DNA of 62,000 nucleotides from Symbiodinium natans (taxonomy: Eukaryota > Sar > Dinophyceae > Suessiales > Symbiodiniaceae): positions 1 to 62,000 of the forward strand of contig CAJNDS010001369.1 in assembly GCA_905221605.1 (NCBI GenBank), in the 5' to 3' direction. Position numbers and translations under genes: made by a program. Each line of letters opens with the position of its first letter. Position 1 is the first letter of the stretch. This document shows positions 9,034 to 19,450 of this stretch, piece after piece. The notes beneath the pieces are model-generated. The model did no database searches. It saw nothing but the letters and a program-made list of their open reading frames with translations, and was not told the origin of the DNA.

Positions 9034-9120
9034 CACGGTGATGCGTGCACAGGCCGTGCCTTTCTTGCCCTGCTCGGTGGCGTTTTCGCCCTCAAACGCG
9101 CAGCGAGCAGTGCACGTGTA
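9034..9120 (-). CDS. Coding island: Ig-like or beta-rich segment
   Basis: The minus strand reads YTCTARCAFEGENATEQGKK and GTACARITV up to TGA at 9,031-9,033. Alternating polar and hydrophobic residues, TCTA...TACARITV, resemble the strand pattern of bacterial-type Ig-like repeats, but the segment is too short to assign. It sits between YMRFG copies 1 and 2. Confidence 0.3.
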
Positions 9121-9376
9121 GGTTCATCGACATCAATGCACCCTGCCGAGTCCTCTGACTGGCACAATCCCGAGCTGCGGGCCTGCAGGCCTTGCAAGGT
9201 CCTCCGAAGAGGCGTGATGCTCGTCTTCAGACGCCGGTCCCTGAGCCACGGTGTGTTTGATGCATGCGACTTCTAGACAGCATCGCACATACCGCATGAT
9301 GTCCATGACATAACATGCTGGAAACTTTTGAGCAAGCTGCTCTGTTGAGACTATAGGAAGCTTCTCTGAGCTCCCT

Positions 9377-9482
9377 GCGAGGTAATCGCGTTCAGCACGG
9401 GCTCCGACCACGATCCGTGGAGGTGCTTTTCGTTGTTGCCGAAGCGCATGTACAAGTTCTTGGTGCCGCCGGCAGGGTTAAC
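9377..9482 (-). CDS. Coding island: YMRFG domain copy 2
   Basis: The minus strand reads VNPAGGTKNLYMRFGNNEKH and LHGSWSEPVLNAITSQG. The motif KNLYMRFG aligns with SKYMRFG (copy 1) and PRYMRYD (copy 3). The segment after the motif, HGSWSEPVLN, looks like a compact globular domain. Exon limits are not fixed. Confidence 0.4.
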
Positions 9483-9577
9483 TATGTGCAGTACTCAGCT
9501 GGTTTCGGCCGGACAGCCCTCGTACTGTCGAAGTTCTTAGCTTAGTGTCATTTGGTACCGTCTAACGTTCCCAGGGC

Positions 9578-9829
9578 CTAGCGCCAGAGGAGATCGGTGA
9601 CAAGCACTGTTGCAGGCTCCAGACTTCCTTGGCGAGACACATGCTGGCCACCAGTGTAGATATTGATGTAGTCATTGGCCGGCCGATCGTAGCGCATGTA
9701 CCTGGGGTTACACTCCTTACAGGCGCCCTGACAAAACCTTGCTGGCTGTGTCGCACGTGTTGGCGTTCCATTGGAAGGTGTTGATGTTGGGCGTCCCAAT
9801 CTGCATTTTGGCGGCCCCGTAAATCGCCA
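9578..9829 (-). CDS. Coding island: YMRYD domain copy 3, with frame break
   Basis: From high to low coordinates the minus strand reads AIYGAAKMQIGTPNINTFQW and NANTCDTASKVLSG (frame 1, 9,726-9,829). It then continues one frame over as KECNPRYMRYDRPANDYINI and YTGGQHVSRQGSLEPATVLV, to TAG at 9,578-9,580. Both halves are convincingly protein-like and would join if about one base were gained or lost near 9,724. So either the gene is broken here, or a splice or sequencing difference exists. It is the 5'-most island of the minus-strand series. Confidence 0.45.
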   Translation of the reverse strand, partial: WRFTGPPKCRLGRPTSTPSNGTPTRATQPARFCQGACKECNPRYMRYDRPANDYINIYTGGQHVSRQGSLEPATVLVTDLLWR

Positions 9830-10099
9830 GACCTCAGCTCCGCGGAGAGCTAAGCAATGCTAAGCAGCTCTATAAGTCCAAGGTCCAAGGCTCCAGAACT
9901 CTTCTATGTTCAACTGCTTAAACTGGCACTGAGCTCATCCTCTGCCCACACACTCAGCTCCAGACCGGAGCCAAGATGAACAAAGGATCGAGTCGGCAGG
10001 AATGAGCCGAGGGCACCTGGCTAAACGCCACATTTTCAGCAATCTCTAACCACTGTGTCCATGGATGAGTGAGAGGATCCAGCTTAAAGGTTCGTCTAG
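9830..10099. other. Spacer between divergent coding islands
   Basis: Lies between the minus-strand YMRFG series and a plus-strand exon candidate at 10,100. No gene or clear regulatory element is visible to me. It could contain promoters for both directions, but I cannot show that. Confidence 0.3.
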
Positions 10100-10276
10100 A
10101 AGAAAGCCATGCCGGTGGAACAGTACGAGAAGGTGGACATCGGCGAGTCCAGGCGCGCCCTCGGGAAGTTTGACTTGAGCTACATGGTGCGGCGACGCCT
10201 GTTCCTACATGAGCACTACAGCATACAACGGCACCTGCCCGCGTGCTCTGAGTGCTCTGGGGACGCGACAAGCTGA
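10100..10276 (+). CDS. Putative exon, charged protein of unknown function
   Basis: After GTCTAG the plus strand reads KKAMPVEQYEKVDIGESRRA and LGKFDLSYMVRRRLF, staying open to TGA at 10,274-10,276. The first 35 residues are strongly coding-like (mixed charge, regular hydrophobics); the later Cys/His-rich part is less so and may be intron. An internal ATG lies at 10,109. Next plus-strand island at 10,622. Confidence 0.4.
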   Translation, partial: KKAMPVEQYEKVDIGESRRALGKFDLSYMVRRRLFLHEHYSIQRHLPACSECSGDATS

Positions 10277-10621
10277 CACAGGACACAGCAGGACCAGGGT
10301 GTGCAACTGAGCGAGTTTAGACTATCCAAGACCAGTTGCCTCTGACTCATTGAAACATGTTTCATGCGCTTCTGACAGACTGAGGCATGAACATGATTGT
10401 GTTGCCTGAGCTTGAGCATCTCGAGTGTTCTACTCTTATCTGCCATACTGAGAGGTAGAAGGGCAGGCGATTCAACTGACAGCAAGCAAAGTTACCGCGT
10501 GCTGTTTCAACAGATCTCTGCAGCTCAGGGGCCATCGGGGAACCTAAGGAAGAGAATCCGAAGACGGGCAACGCACTCCCGGTTCTTGTAGGTGACCTGC
10601 GCGGACGAGAGTTAGGTGAAA

Positions 10622-10774
10622 TCAAGACAAGCAGACCTGCGGTGTGTTCTAGACCATGGCAGCCCCCGCCTCACTGAAACCGAGCTGCCCAGGTTTGCCA
10701 TGTCAATTGCCAAGAAGGAGGTCGTCGTGAGCGAGACCGTCAAGCCCCTGCAGCATAATGCAAACTTTTTCTAA
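10622..10774 (+). CDS. Putative exon, unknown
   Basis: The plus strand reads VLDHGSPRLTETELPRFAMS and IAKKEVVVSETVKPLQ, and remains open to TAA at 10,772-10,774. Coding-like composition (beta-type stretch KKEVVVSETV). Probably belongs with the island at 10,100, but the splice sites are not resolved. Family unknown. Confidence 0.35.
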   Translation, partial: SRQADLRCVLDHGSPRLTETELPRFAMSIAKKEVVVSETVKPLQHNANFF

Positions 10775-11064
10775 GGTCATGATCACTGAACGTGGCACAT
10801 GACTGTGGCGCTTCTGTGTATTACAGAGACTTTCTTTGAAGCTGCGCTACGTAACCTGTCACATCGGCATGTTCGTCAATCTGGGCTCTCTGCGCAGAGC
10901 GGACGCAGGAGGGCGGTGGTCCCAAGCACACTGGGCCTGGCCGGGGAGATCATACCGAGTCGCTGGTTGCGGCTGCGATCAGAGCATTCCGCACATTCCA
11001 CGCCACCTTCCTAAGCGGTTAATATTTAGGGTGCCCACACGGGACCCTAATTTACAGAACTCAC

Positions 11065-11133
11065 CACATGAGCTCCACGTCCAAGGCTGCCTCTCAGAGG
11101 TGGGAACGAGGCCATTTTGCTGAACTGGAACAC
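11065..11133 (-). CDS. Exon 2 of putative secreted-protein gene
   Basis: It begins after CTTGGCAG and encodes 23 residues, VFQFSKMASFPPLRGSLGRG and AHV, ending exactly at a GTGAGT donor (intron from 11,064 downward). Entered in phase 0 from the exon at 11,222-11,398. Further exons would lie at lower coordinates; a weak candidate reads RNQRLGMISPARPSVLGTTA near 10,900-10,990. Confidence 0.45.
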
Positions 11134-11221
11134 CTGCCAAGTAAGGCGCACACAAAGCTAGGATCAGTAAAGAGATCTTGAGAAAAAATGGGAGCCACCT
11201 GCAAATTATTGTGGTGATTAC
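11134..11221 (-). other. Intron, 88 nt, GT-AG
   Basis: On the minus strand it runs from GTAATCACC to TTGGCAG and is followed by G. It separates two phase-0 exons. An internal TTTGCAG gives a 23-nt alternative, too short to be likely. Confidence 0.5.
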
Positions 11222-11398
11222 CTGCAAGGGCCACCCTTCCACACTCGAGACCGTGCTGTGGTTCCCTGACATCATGCCGGCAGTTCGAACAGGAACGAAC
11301 TCGGTCGGGTGAGGCTCTGTGACGACACCGTGAACCTTTGCAGCATTTGCATGGGCCATGACGATGAAAACCAATCCCAACTGTGACGAAGCACTCAT
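11222..11398 (-). CDS. Exon 1 of putative secreted protein, signal peptide
   Basis: ATG at 11,396-11,398 opens a frame of exactly 59 codons that ends at CTTGCAG directly before GTAATC, so the exon border falls between codons. The N-terminus, MSASSQLGLVFIVMAHANAA, looks like a secretory signal peptide: short polar start, hydrophobic core GLVFIVM, small residues before a likely cleavage after ANA. The mature part starts near KVHGVVTEPHPTEFVPVRTA. Dinoflagellate nuclear mRNAs receive a trans-spliced leader, and an AG acceptor (GGTAG) lies about 17 nt upstream of the ATG. Family unknown. Confidence 0.5.
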
Positions 11399-11640
11399 TA
11401 TGCCTTGACATTGTGCCTACCAGAGACTGCACTCAGGCTGAGACTCGACAGTCGCATAGTCCAAGGCAGACATTGAAGGACCTCAATTTCCCAGCGCTTA
11501 CCGCTTTGAACGAGTCTGAACTCACGGCCGGTGCAGCCCTGCAAGGTGTGTGAAGATTAGCTACAGTACCAGCACGGGAGCAAGACCAGTCTGCGCTGGT
11601 GTGTGCTATGCTATTTTTACACCTGCAGAGCCCGCTCGCT

Positions 11641-11679
11641 CTCTCTCCCTCCCTCCCTCCCTCCCTCTCTCTCTCTCTG
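11641..11679 (+). repeat. (CCCT)n/(CT)n microsatellite
   Basis: CCCT repeats run into CT repeats on the plus strand. Open frames crossing it are low-complexity artefacts. Confidence 0.9.
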
Positions 11680-12055
11680 AGGACTCCACTGGGTCTACCC
11701 AAGCCGATCACTGAAGGAGACGATGCGGATCTGGTCATACTCCTTGCCACCATTTCTCGTGTCTTGCCGTCCCCCAAAAACTTAACTGACATTCGCTGTG
11801 CTCCATTTTCTTTGAAGCTCTCGACTTGCCACTACCAAGTCAACTCGGCATGTCCTCACCGGCAGGCAGGATGCCATGAAAGTGAACTCCTTAGCGGCAC
11901 GTACCCTTCCAAAGCCAGCCTGCCCCGAAAACCCGAAAAACGGACTGCCCACGAATCCCACGACTGGCTAAGCCGACGGCAACAACTGACATCCGGTCTC
12001 CCACGTACATCGGCGTTGTGCAGCTGACGTAGCTGCCCCATCCAGACTGCAGAGG
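11680..12055. other. No firm gene; weak minus-strand exon candidate
   Basis: A minus-strand stretch near 11,695-11,790 reads NGGKEYDQIRIVSFSDRLG before GTAGACC. A different frame of the same DNA begins with an ATG (MSVKFLGDGKTREMVARSM). I cannot decide between them. Confidence 0.25.
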
Positions 12056-12059
12056 CTGT

Positions 12060-12446
12060 TTGATCTCTTTTCAATGTGGAAACATGACAAACCCAAACAC
12101 GGAGATTGAAAGCTGGAGAGTGCAAGCTTCTGTGTCTGCATTGGGCCATGCTTTCTGCCGATTTCGCGCCTGGGTGACCGAGAAGCTGCTCCCCAACCAT
12201 GCCAAAGCTTGCGGGAACGGCAGGGAGCCGGTATGCGCAAAGCCTCGGGAACCATGCAGGGAACTGCACTTGCGACTTCGTTCCGCATCATGCCGAATAT
12301 TTGCGAGCCTAATGGAACCAGGGCCCAACGGCTCCGCTAAGTCAGCGACTGAAGATGGACGAAGGGGATCCCGAGCGAGTGGAAGACCGCGAAGGTGGGA
12401 GGAAGCCCAGCTTCTGCGAGGTTCAGTAGCTTGCAGCTTGCAATAG
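12060..12446 (+). CDS. Possible exon, 128-codon open frame
   Basis: The plus frame opens at TTG/ATC and contains a coding-like stretch, WRVQASVSALGHAFCRFRAW and VTEKLLPNHAKACGNG, then turns Arg/Ser/Gly-rich. The minus strand over the same interval is also open for up to 212 codons, but its upper part is low complexity from the CA repeat. Weak call; function unknown. Confidence 0.25.
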   Translation: MISFQCGNMTNPNTEIESWRVQASVSALGHAFCRFRAWVTEKLLPNHAKACGNGREPVCAKPREPCRELHLRLRSASCRIFASLMEPGPNGSAKSATEDGRRGSRASGRPRRWEEAQLLRGSVACSLQ

Positions 12447-12477
12447 CTTGAACCACACAACGTAAATACAAAAAAGA

Positions 12478-12690
12478 AAACACACACCTGTACGCACGCG
12501 CACACACACACACAAAGACCAACACAACAACACAAAGAACAACACAACACAAAGAACGACGCGGCACAAAAGAACAAACAGCATGGCACAGCACAACACA
12601 AGCACATGCACGCGCTGCACACACCGACTGACCGACAGACACACAGACTGACTGACTGACGGACTCGCATACCCCGACACCATTGCGCAT
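12478..12690 (+). repeat. CA-rich low-complexity tract
   Basis: (CA)n interrupted by CACAAAGA, AACACAACA and GACTGACTGAC words. Long minus-strand frames here (Cys/Val-rich) are artefacts of this composition. Confidence 0.85.
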
Positions 12691-12734
12691 CACACCGCTC
12701 ACTCTTCACAGGCTACAAAGACCAGGGATAGCTG

Positions 12735-12793
12735 CATATATATATATATATATAATGTATATTATGATTATACATATATATATATATATATTG
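12735..12793. repeat. (TA)n inverted repeat, hairpin-forming
   Basis: Two TA runs flank a short centre: ...TATAATGTATA, a TTATGAT spacer, then TATACATATATA.... The arms are complementary, so the tract can form a long AT stem. (TTTA)n and (CA)n runs follow at 12,793-12,868. No gene is associated. Confidence 0.8.
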
Positions 12794-12869
12794 ATTTATT
12801 TATTTATTATGTACCCAGGAGTATCCATATAAAACATATATGCACACATACACACACACACACACACGG

Positions 12870-13159
12870 GGCCTGTTTCTGCGACATTCAAGTGCAACCC
12901 CAACATTAAGGGCAAAACTCCACAAGCAAATGGTAGAGTTAGCTGCCTGACAATCTGTGATCGAGAGGTCACGGAATCTGCGCTCGGTTTCCACAGGCGT
13001 CGTGGGTCCTTCAGGTGGTGCACAGAGAGGAGGAAGACAAAAGGAGGAGGAGATGAACCGCAGACAGCCAAAGACAGCCAAAGACGAAGATCGTAAAGAA
13101 TCTCAGCAAGGGTATAGTCACTGCATGCCACGTGCATTGTGTGTTTATGGAGCAGTTTG
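12870..13159. other. Unique spacer left of the giant array
   Basis: No gene supported. This is the last non-repetitive DNA before the first recognisable array units at about 13,160. Confidence 0.4.
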
Positions 13160-13303
13160 TGTATCCCTGGGTCCAGGACGCAGGAAGCCACGAGTCAACA
13201 GGATCGGCCCAGCGCCAGAGCAGCTGCATATTGGCGTCGACGTGCCCAAGTGTGCGGAGCTTCGCAGAGAAGCTGCCAGGCCCATGTGTGCTATGTTGAG
13301 GAC
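13160..13303 (-). CDS. Array exon, leftmost (3'-most) units
   Basis: Units NIAHMGLAASLR, SSAHLGTSTPIC, SCSGAGPILLTR and GFLRPGPRDTQT follow one another without a gap. They are preceded by TAG and V-L, which would complete a unit from the next exon. After DTQT the frame reads A-P-stop (TAA), so the gene may end here, or another intron follows. Its frame differs from the block at 13,378, as expected across an intron. Confidence 0.55.
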
Positions 13304-13377
13304 CTAGTCCACAAGAAGCAACCGATGCCCCACCCTTTAAGCCTTTGCGGCCTATCACACAAGAAATGTCAAATAAC
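13304..13377 (-). other. Tentative array intron, 74 nt, GT-AG
   Basis: From AGT|GTTATT to GGACTAG|GTC. Removing it joins WLQWLHLLS to VL and then NIAHMG, in frame but one residue short of a 12-residue unit. It also removes the TGA at 13,369-13,371. Less certain than the other placed introns. Confidence 0.35.
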
Positions 13378-16300
13378 ACTCAGCAAATGCAACCACTGCA
13401 GCCAAGCAGCCAAGGACGTGAAGCCAGGTTGTGAGGATGCTTGGGGCAACAATGCTGAGTCTGCATGCACGAACTCAGGTGCGGATATGGGGTCGCGACA
13501 GCCCACACACGCTTCACCAAAGAGTGGAGACTTGAAGTCTAAGCAGGCAAAGCTCCTGATTGAAGCAGTCAAGCCTGTTCCCCCAGCTTTAAAGACCAGG
13601 ACAGCTAAGCCCAATCGGCTGAAGGATCTAACGAAAACCGATGAACCAAGCATGGCAAGGCCACAGGTGGGCAACATGCTACCGAAGGAGCCCAAGGTCG
13701 CGTCTGTGTCCAAGGCCGCTCCAGCGGTGAGCTCCCCGGAGACATCCGCACCGGCTGGAAGTTTGAAGACGCCACATGTCGAAAAAGCGAGATCTGGGCA
13801 CGTGTAAGCCCGCACCGACATCAAGGGCGCAACATGGCCAAAGGTGAAAGCAAGCAGCGCTGGCTCAAAGCACGCGGACGACTGCAAAGACAGCAAGGAG
13901 CCCATTTTCGCGCACGAAAGAACGGACAGGAACCTGCATGCTTTTGCAAAACTTCGTACGCTCACACTGGACTCTGAGCTTACAACTTCTGCAATGAAGG
14001 GCAAGGAGCCGGATCGGCCTTTCCCGAGTGTAGACAGGGATGGGCCAACGCGTGACCAGATGTGCACAGGCAGCGTTGGGCCGAGCGCAAGGTAGTCAGA
14101 GGGCGACGCTGCCAAGCTCGGTCGGCTAAAGCCACGCAAAGGCACAGACGGCCCAAAGCCTGCCGGACTCGGCACCGGCACGACCAATCCGGGTCGTTTA
14201 TGAGACTGCACAGACACGGATAAGCCGAGAGCAGAAGAGTCTAAGGTCGAAGACGAAGCTTCTGACCAGGATACCCCCACCATCAGCAGCAAGAGCGCCA
14301 CGTGAATCAGGCTTCGGACTGGCGGTAACGAGCCGATGCCCCCACAGGCCAAAACCAGCATGAAGGAGCTTGAACGCGAAAGGCTTCGCGATAAGAAGGA
14401 AAGTCCAAGTTTGCCAAGGGCCAGGAGCAGCACAACCAAGTCTGAATGGCCAAAAGACCTCAGCAGCGCTGTCACACCCAAGTGTTGGAGGTCAACAGCC
14501 GAGACAGGCAAGCCCGGTCAAGCAACGCCGGGCACAAGAGACGCCGGGCTTGCACATGCGAAGGCCTGCAACAGCGTTGGACTGTCCAGCGTGGCGAATT
14601 GGGATGCGAGCAAAGGCACATCCACCCAACAGAAGGCCCTCACCAACAGTGGAACTTCGACAAGTGCAGGGCCTGAAATGGGTACTGGAAGCTCAATCTT
14701 GCCAATAGACCTAGGAAACGAGAAAGGGCCCAGGTTGACAGGACTCACAGCAAATATTGCCTTCCCTGATGCACCCAGGCCCGTAGTCGACGCGCCGAAG
14801 CCCAGCTGGAAAAGCGATCGTAATGACATCGAGGCCTCCAGGCTTGCGAGGTTCAGCAGGAATGTGTTGGGGCCTAAGCACGAAAGGCTTCGCAGAGCCG
14901 GCAGGGCCTCCAGATGCGCACGGCTTGATGCAGAAGCCGTAAGGCCCATGCAGACGGAACTTCGAGCCAAAGCCAGGAAACCCGGGTGAGCAGCGTCAAC
15001 AACCGGCACAAGAAGTCCCAGCCGAGCAACGCCGCAAGGCAGCGCGGCGGGCCCCGACTGAGCCCGGCTCCGCGACAACAGAAAAGGGCCCAAAGTCGCA
15101 AATTGGAATGCGGACACGCTGGAAGAGAGTCGAGAGGGGCTGCGTGGAGGCGGAAGGGATCCCAGTGCAACTTCGCCCAGGGCGAGGAGCGCGGATCCAA
15201 AGTCAGCCCCACCGGATGCCAGCAGCACCGGGCCAGGCTCAGTAGTCGCACATGATGAAGGTAGCGCCTCTATGCAGGACATGCCCGACACAAGCAGCGA
15301 CGAAGCGAGGCATGCAAGCTGCCGTAACAACAAGAGCAAGCCTGTGTGAGCAAACCCGAGGAGAAGCGCAGCGCTCGCCATATATGAAAGAGACCTTAGA
15401 GGTGGTGGTGATCCAACCTCATAGCTGCCAATAACTGACAACATTTCGCTGATCCTGAAATCTATTGTCCCTTTTGTAGACGATCTCGATTCCAAGATCG
15501 CAAATGAGCGAAGGGGCACAGGAGAGTCGAGGTGAGCGAACTGGAATACCAACAACACTAATGCAGTGCGTGACGAACTGCGCATCAACAACACAAGGCC
15601 CAGGTGAGAGCCATCCAGAGCCGGGGCACATGAGCCGGGCCAAAGCAGTCCACATACAGAAGCGGCTAAGGACAATCAAGCAAAATGCTGCGAAGACAAG
15701 GAGAGGCCCAGCCTGGCTGCGCCAGAGACAGGCACCAGGAAGTCGAGGCAGGAAAAGCTTCTTAGAAACATCGCTGACCCACATCCCGTACTGTCAGCTG
15801 CCAGCACCGGCAAGCCAAGACGGCAGACGCCAAGTGTTGAGGATGCCGGACCTACCTAGGCAGAGCTTCGCAGCAACGTTGACGGTTCTAGCTCAGCGTG
15901 TTGGGAGACGGACATTGCCAGTCCCGACCTAGTGAAGCTTTGCGGTGGTGGCAGCAACCCCGGACTGCCCATGTCCACCGGAAACAGCATGCAACCAGCT
16001 TTGGCATCTGAACGCACGAGCAGAATTGAGCCCCCGATGGCTCCGTTCTGAGCCGACAGTGTGCCGGACACCCGCCCTACTCCAAAAGGCAGCAACAGCG
16101 TCTCTGGGTGGGCAATAGCACGCAGTGACAGGCTCGACTCTATGGCACTTAAGCGATAGATGGGCGACGCAGAACTCAGCTATGAACAGCTTCTGGGCGG
16201 CAACAAAATACCCAAACTGCTGGAGCCCAGAGTTGAAGCGATGGATTCTGGCCGTGCTATTCCGAAAACGAGTGCGGCAGGGCTTGGATGCGCAAAGTTC

Positions 16301-18062
16301 CGTGAAGGCAGCAGCAAACCTACATGCGCGAAGTCCGGCACTGAGGCAGGCAGGCCAGGGTTGGCGAGGCTGCGTGCAAGCAGCGTGGGCCCTGCGTTCC
16401 CAAGGTGGATCAATGAAGCTGCCAAGCCCGTGCGAGCGAACGATTGCGGGGACAGGAAGAAGCCCACGCGAGTATCGTCAAGTGTTGGAGGCAGGGAACC
16501 AAGCCGACTCGATCCACACGCAGGCACCGCAAGGCTCAATCATGCCAAGCCTCTGGGTGGCACCAAAAGGCCTGCATGAGAAGAGACCAACGCTGTTACC
16601 AGCAACTCGAGTTGTGCAAGTGATCTAAGCAAAGGCGAAGGGCCCGAGCCCACGTAGTCTGCGGATGACAGTGCCAAGCCTCCACGGCTAACGCCCACGA
16701 TCAACAGCGCAAGTTCTGTCCTTGAGAAGCCATGCAAGAGCAACGGCAAGCCCATGGAAGCAGAGTCAAACAACATGACGGCAGGTCCCAAACAGCCAAG
16801 GCTCCGCACTGGCAGTGTCAGATCTACATTGCTAGAGTCTAACGCTGGCACTGGGCTTTCTAGTTGTGCAGGGCTTTTCGATGGAAGGAGGGCGTCAAGA
16901 GGCACGCTATCAGCTGGAAGCACCAAAGAGCCGGGTTTCCCACATCCTGTCACAAAGACTGGAGCATCCAGTCAAACCATTGACCGCAAGGGCGATAATG
17001 GTCCCGATGTCACTGCACAAAACGCTGGAACAACAGCATCTGGGCGGGAAAAGCTTTGCACCAGCAAGGAAGAATCGAGCGTTGTGAAGCCGGATGCTGG
17101 CACGATGCTAGCCAACCTGCTGAAGCTCTTCAAAGGCACGGGCAAGTCAAGTGTCGCTTCGTCTGGCGCCAGCGCTACAGCACCTGAGCGAATGCAGCCA
17201 TGGCATGGCAGAGCTGGGCCCATCCAGGCGGAGCTTCGTGAAAGCGTTAGTGGACCAGGTTGAACCATGTTGAAGACCAGCGCTGGTGATGCAAGCTAAG
17301 CGCAGCCGTGTGTTGGCAAAGGGGAGCCCAGATGCAGAGGGTCTAGGGCTAGAATTGAAGGGCCTGTTCGCGCCCGACTGAAAACCAGCAGACCGGAGCC
17401 AATGCAAGACGGACTTTGCAAGGAAACGGGAAGCTCTGCCTTGGCCATGTTTGGCGCAAGCAGTGGTGTGTCAGGACGTGCAAGGCTTCGCACTAACACC
17501 GCGAGGTCGAGAGGGGAGGAAGCCGAGGCAGACACCACTGCGCCAACTCACAGGAGGCATCTTGCCGGAAGTGAAAGGCCAGTATGTGCGCCATCAAGGA
17601 TCGACAGGGCCAATCCTGGCCTAACCACTCCACATGCCAAAGCTGCCAGGCCGATGCAAGAGAGGCTGCGTAAAGGCAGAAACGATTCTGGACGAGACGC
17701 AGCAGAAGCTGAAGGGAGCAGACCTATGCAGCTGGGGCTGTGTGCAGACACCAGGGCACCTGAATAAGCGAGGTCGAGTGCAGGAGTATCGGGTCCCAAA
17801 CGCATAATTCCCAGCAGCAGCGGGCTCGAGCCTAGTCGGATGGGATCCTGTGCTGACGGAAAGGAGGCTTGACGTACGTTGCCATCTGATGGAAGACAGA
17901 AGCCTGGTCTTACGGATGCCTGCGCTGACAGCAAGAAGCCGGTTTTCGCGAGATTAGGGACTGGCATGGAAATGCCAAGATGCGAAGGGCTCCGTGGTGA
18001 GGGAAGGAAACCCAGGTGCATCATCTCTGCCGCTGGTGGCAAGAAGCCTGGACGTCCAGAAC
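13378..18062 (-). CDS. Array exon block A, about 4.7 kb
   Basis: One frame carries repeat units throughout. Longest open parts are 380 and 385 codons (13,369-14,511 and 14,518-15,675). In-frame stops at 14,518, 15,856, 16,180, 16,540, 16,972, 17,296 and 17,548 all follow the third residue of a unit (for example PGVA, RSSA, RSCS, RSMV). This is the block with the highest stop density. Near 15,430-15,500 the units give way to an unrelated in-frame stretch containing DFRISEMLSVIGSY. The 5' end is the intron at 18,063. Confidence 0.6.
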
Positions 18063-18267
18063 CTTAAAGAATCACTTTATCGTCTGACTTCGATCTCATA
18101 CGCAAAGTGCACAAGCTTGCAAAGCTTGGGACCAAACTCTGAGGCCCGGACCGAATACCGGCAAACTACTGGCCACGCAGGAAGTGCTCTTTGAGGAAGG
18201 GGGGGTGCCCATTGCTGCAAAGGCCAAGACTAGAACCTGAGGCTCAGGCTGGGGTCCGTCGCTTGTG

Positions 18268-19450
18268 TTGCTAACAGCGGCTAACAGCGGCTAACACTTA
18301 CTGCTCCTGCAAACTTACATGGAAACTACGTGCATGATTTGGTGCAACTAACATAGCTACGGTTACCCGATTTCGACCCCTAATTTTCCCCAATAAAAGC
18401 GATGGCGAGGACCCCTCCGGAAAATTGTATGTTAGTGGTTATGCTGGGGTTGATGGGGCATTTTCCTGGAATTTTAGCAGCAGGCTGATGTGCTCAGGTA
18501 TGCACACAACTTCCATGTTAGTGGTAAATAACTCCGAAAACACGCATGAAAAGGCCTTGCAGTCCTATTCCTGGAAGTCGCTACGCTAGCAGTGTTCATC
18601 TGTAAAACAGGACTTTTGAGCAATTCCCGCAATTGCTAGGTTAGCGGTGCTCGTCGCCCACGACCCCCCTCCTACCCCCGACCTCCCGGAACTACCCCCT
18701 CCACCCGTGACGGCAGCCTCCCCGTGCTCCTGGAACCTTTGCCTCCCCCTCCATAATAGGGTATTCGCCGGAATTGCTATGTTAGTGGTCCACTCGCTTG
18801 TTTTGTTGGGTTGTGGGTGTGTACTGCTGCGCGCGGTCTCTGTCTGTGAGAAGCTGTGCAAACTCGCCTGCTGCGCGCGGTCTTGTCTGTGAAAATTCTG
18901 CCTTTTCGGCATAGTCCAGCAACTGCTAGGTTAGCAGCGCTTGTCTCCCACACCCCCATGACCATACCCTCCCGTACTCCTGGATCCCTCGCCTCTCCTC
19001 CGTGACTAACTGAAGTGGGCTTTGTAAGGTTATCTCCGGAATTGCTATGCTAGTGGTCCACTGGTCTGTTTTGTTGGGTTTGTGTGTGCTGCTGCGTGTC
19101 TCCTTCTGTGAGAGGCTGTGCAAACTCGCAGCTGGGAGCCTCCTGATCCTGATCCCCTTGCTACGTTATCAGAAACCCGCTTCCACCCTTCCTCCCTGAC
19201 CCGCCGGACCCCATCCCTGAGCATTGCTATGTTTTTTTACCCTTTTGGGGCGCTACAACCACTAACATGGCAATTCCGAGTTTTGGGGTATTCTTCAGGT
19301 TTTCCTGACAAAAACCTCTCCAGGCTGGGGGCACGCTGCGAGTTGCCATCTACCAGACGGAAACCACTAACATGGCAATTCCGGCCGCGAGAAAAACTAA
19401 CATACAAAGTGTCGTCGAAAAACACCTGCGGGGGTTTCTATGTTAGTTTG
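18268..19450. repeat. Dispersed GCTATGTTAGTGG motif family, both strands
   Basis: About twelve copies of a 10-14-bp word related to GCTATGTTAGTGG occur, in plus orientation (near 18,424, 18,515, 18,635, 18,776, 18,925, 19,044, 19,437) and in reverse complement, CCACTAACATGGC (near 18,348, 19,250, 19,365, 19,395). Most plus copies are preceded by GAATT or CAATT. Opposed copies could pair as stems. Near 18,269 the word GGCTAACAGC repeats in tandem. Confidence 0.7.
18621..19130 (+). repeat. Diverged tandem duplication, about 270-290 bp
   Basis: Two copies, about 18,621-18,905 and 18,906-19,130, share in order: GCTAGGTTAGC, GTGCTCGTCGCCCA versus GCGCTTGTCTCCCA, GGAATTGCTATGTTAGTGG, TTGTTTTGTTGGGTT and GAAGCTGTGCAAACTCGC. 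Inside copy 1 a 44-bp piece starting TGCTGCGCGCGGTC is itself repeated (18,825 and 18,869). Confidence 0.8.

Noticed and set aside
11198-11221. 23-nt intron (GTAATC to TTTGCAG)
   Set aside because: Too short for splicing; the 88-nt alternative is in phase at both ends.
12071-12709. 212-codon minus-strand ORF with a Cys/Val-rich N-terminal half
   Set aside because: The N-terminal half is the CA-repeat tract read in frame; low complexity.
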